In this document: positions 61,322 through 64,000 of the stretch, piece after piece
Numbering within the stretch: position 1 is the first letter of the stretch
Layout: each line of letters starts with the position of its first letter
Assembly: GCF_026151205.1 (NCBI RefSeq)
Contig: NC_087083.1
Span: forward strand, 14,320,944-14,384,943
DNA from: Bolinopsis microptera
Taxonomy: Eukaryota > Ctenophora > Tentaculata > Lobata > Bolinopsidae
Reading direction: 5' to 3'
DNA: 64,000 nt
Program-made: the position numbers and the translations under genes
The notes under the pieces: generated by a model
Told to the model about the DNA's origin: nothing
The model's database searches: none
What the model saw: the letters and a program-made list of their open reading frames with translations, nothing else

Positions 61322-61824
61322 GTTCCATATTATTAGTTACATATTATTAGTTACATATTATTAGTTACATATTATTAGTTACATATTATTAGTTACATAT
61401 TATTAGTTCCATATTATTAGTTACATATTATTAGTTCCATATTATTAGTTACATATTATTAGTTACATATTATTAGTTACATATTATTAGTTACATATTA
61501 TTAGTTACATATTATTAGTTACATATTATTAGTTACATATCATTAGTTACATATTATTAGTTCCATATTATTAGTTCCATATTATTAGTTACATATTATT
61601 AGTTACATATTATTAGTTCCATATTATTAGTTCCATATTATTAGTTACATATTATTAGTTACATATTATTAGTTACATATTATTAGTTCCATATTATTAG
61701 TTACATATTATTAGTTACATATTATTAGTTCCATATTATTAGTTCCATATTATTAGTTCCATATTATTAGTTACATATTATTAGTTACATATTATTAGTT
61801 ACATATTATTAGTTACATATTATT
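61322..61824 (-). repeat. 14-bp minisatellite abutting an ABCC acceptor
   Basis: About 36 copies of GGAACTAATAATAT or GTAACTAATAATAT (gene sense), ending against the acceptor GGAACTATAG|GAACATAT. The unit resembles the junction but does not clearly include it. Confidence 0.93.
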
Positions 61825-61914
61825 ATAAACAATATAATCTCAACATGGAGAACGTGTGCTGTGATATAACATTACGCTTACTCATATCACCTGTGTTCCT
61901 ATTCTGAAAGCCAG

Positions 61915-64000
61915 TATAAACTACTTTATAGTTTTAGTATAAACTACTATTTCAACTTTATAGATTTAGTATAAACTACTATTTCAACTTTATAGTTTTA
62001 GTATAAACTACAATAACTTTATAGATTTAGTATAAACTACTATAACTTTATAGTTTTAGTATAAACTACAATAACTTTATAGATTTAGTATAAACTACAA
62101 TAACTTTATAGATTTAGTATAAACTACTATAACTTTATAGTTTTAGTATAAACTACTATAACTTTATAGTTTTAGTATAAACTACAATAACTTTATAGAT
62201 TTAGTATAAACTACAATAACTTTATAGATTTAGTATAAACTACTATAACTTTATAGTTTTAGTATAAACTACTATAACTTTATAGTTTTAGTATAAACTA
62301 CAATAACTTTATAGTTTTAGTATAAACTACTATAACTTTATAGATTTAGTATAAACTACTATAACTTTATAGTTTTAGTATAAACTACTATAACTTTATA
62401 GTTTTAGTATAAACTACAATAACTTTATAGATTTAGTATAAACTACAATAACTTTATAGATTTAGTATAAACTACTATAACTTTATAGTTTTAGTATAAA
62501 CTACTATAACTTTATAGTTTTAGTATAAACTACAATAACTTTATAGTTTTAGTATAAACTACAATAACTTTATAGATTTAGTATAAACTACTATAACTTT
62601 ATAGTTTTAGTATAAACTACTATAACTTTATAGTTTTAGTATAAACTACAATAACTTTATAGATTTAGTATAAACTACTATAACTTTATAGTTTTAGTAT
62701 AAACTACTATAACTTTATAGTTTTAGTATAAACTACAATAACTTTATAGTTTTAGTATAAACTACTATAACTTTATAGTTTTAGTATAAACTACTATTTC
62801 AACTTTATAGTTTTAGTATAAACTACAATAACTTTATAGATTTAGTATAAACTACTATAACTTTATAGTTTTAGTATAAACTACAATAACTTTATAGATT
62901 TAGTATAAACTACAATAACTTTATAGATTTAGTATAAACTACTATAACTTTATAGTTTTAGTATAAACTCCTATAACTTTATAGTTTTAGTATAAACTAC
63001 AATAACTTTATAGATTTAGTATAAACTACTATAACTTTATAGATTTAGTATAAACTACAATAACTTTATAGATTTAGTATAAACTACAATAACTTTATAG
63101 ATTTAGTATAAACTACAATAACTTTATAGATTTAGTATAAACTACAATAACTTTATAGATTTAGTATAAACTACTATAACTTTATAGTTTTAGTATAAAC
63201 TACAATAACTTTATAGATTTAGTATAAACTACTATAACTTTATAGTTTTAGTATAAACTACAATAACTTTATAGATTTAGTATAAACTACAATAACTTTA
63301 TAGATTTAGTATAAACTACAATAACTTTATAGATTTAGTATAAACTACTATAACTTTATAGTTTTAGTATAAACTACTATAACTTTATAGTTTTAGTATA
63401 AACTACTATTTCAACTTTATAGATTTAGTATAAACTACTATTTCAACTTTATAGTTTTAGTATAAACTACAATAACTTTATAGATTTAGTATAAACTACT
63501 ATAACTTTATAGTTTTAGTATAAACTACAATAACTTTATAGATTTAGTATAAACTACAATAACTTTATAGATTTAGTATAAACTACTATAACTTTATAGT
63601 TTTAGTATAAACTACTATAACTTTATAGTTTTAGTATAAACTACAATAACTTTATAGATTTAGTATAAACTACAATAACTTTATAGATTTAGTATAAACT
63701 ACTATAACTTTATAGTTTTAGTATAAACTACTATAACTTTATAGTTTTAGTATAAACTACAATAACTTTATAGTTTTAGTATAAACTACTATAACTTTAT
63801 AGATTTAGTATAAACTACTATAACTTTATAGTTTTAGTATAAACTACTATAACTTTATAGTTTTAGTATAAACTACAATAACTTTATAGATTTAGTATAA
63901 ACTACAATAACTTTATAGATTTAGTATAAACTACTATAACTTTATAGTTTTAGTATAAACTACTATAACTTTATAGTTTTAGTATAAACTACAATAACTT
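61915..64000. repeat. 29-bp AT-rich minisatellite running off the window
   Basis: About 72 copies of TATAACTTTATAGTTTTAGT plus ATAAACTAC, with A/T variants and an occasional TTTCAAC. In gene sense its end merges into CTGGCTTTCAG|AATAGGAACACAG|GTGATA (61880-61908), which could be a 13-bp microexon joining in phase to the GTYNDL exon. The junction cannot be confirmed here. Confidence 0.93.

Overview
This is a 64-kb piece of an intron-rich animal genome, most likely a marine invertebrate and perhaps a cnidarian. The host genes have canonical GT-AG introns in consistent phase. The interspersed elements (a CR1-like LINE, a second RNase H-bearing LINE, a Penelope-like fragment, TTAA-flanked foldback DNA elements) and TTAGGG-like repeats fit that reading, but the species cannot be fixed from sequence alone. 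There is no sign of prokaryotic or organellar DNA.

Layout. 1-3,656: last two exons of UBE2G2 (ERAD ubiquitin-conjugating enzyme, + strand), entered from a 3.1-kb array of 47-bp repeats. 4,620-14,765: an apparently complete eight-exon RMDN-family gene (+), interrupted by three minisatellites and a 4.5-kb transposon carrying a dead LINE. 15,679-17,016: single-exon BTB-like gene (-). 17,000-19,984: intergenic DNA with two small inverted-repeat elements. 19,985-61,316: sixteen exons (-) of an ABCC/MRP-type ABC transporter, running from the linker after NBD1 through TMD2 and NBD2 to the stop; reading phases agree across every junction. Its introns hold about 25 kb of minisatellite, an intact-looking CR1 ORF, a Penelope-like fragment, two TTAA-flanked elements with long inverted repeats, and a nested + strand gene for a secreted or membrane protein (45,895-48,275).

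Main observation. Most large minisatellites are anchored on splice junctions: the repeat unit contains the last or first bases of a real exon plus its 5' or 3' splice site. This is clear at nine or more junctions in three unrelated genes (UBE2G2, RMDN, ABCC), with unrelated units of 20 to 63 bp, at donors and acceptors alike. Each therefore arose locally by tandem duplication across its own exon-intron boundary, giving tens to hundreds of redundant splice sites. The extreme case, about 224 copies of 41 bp at 20,551-30,385, presents a perfect U1-complementary CAG|GTAAGT in every unit on the transcribed strand. Many units have AG|GT, the form of a recursive-splicing ratchet point and of the tandem-duplication model of intron creation. 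I consider this the undescribed system of the window.

Several transposons landed inside these arrays (CR1 in the 63-bp array, the 4.5-kb element in the 18-bp array, a LINE tail in the 41-bp array), and the LINE tail was then amplified with its array to three copies. The long reading frames inside arrays (for example 54,467-57,817) arise from repeat periodicity and are not genes.
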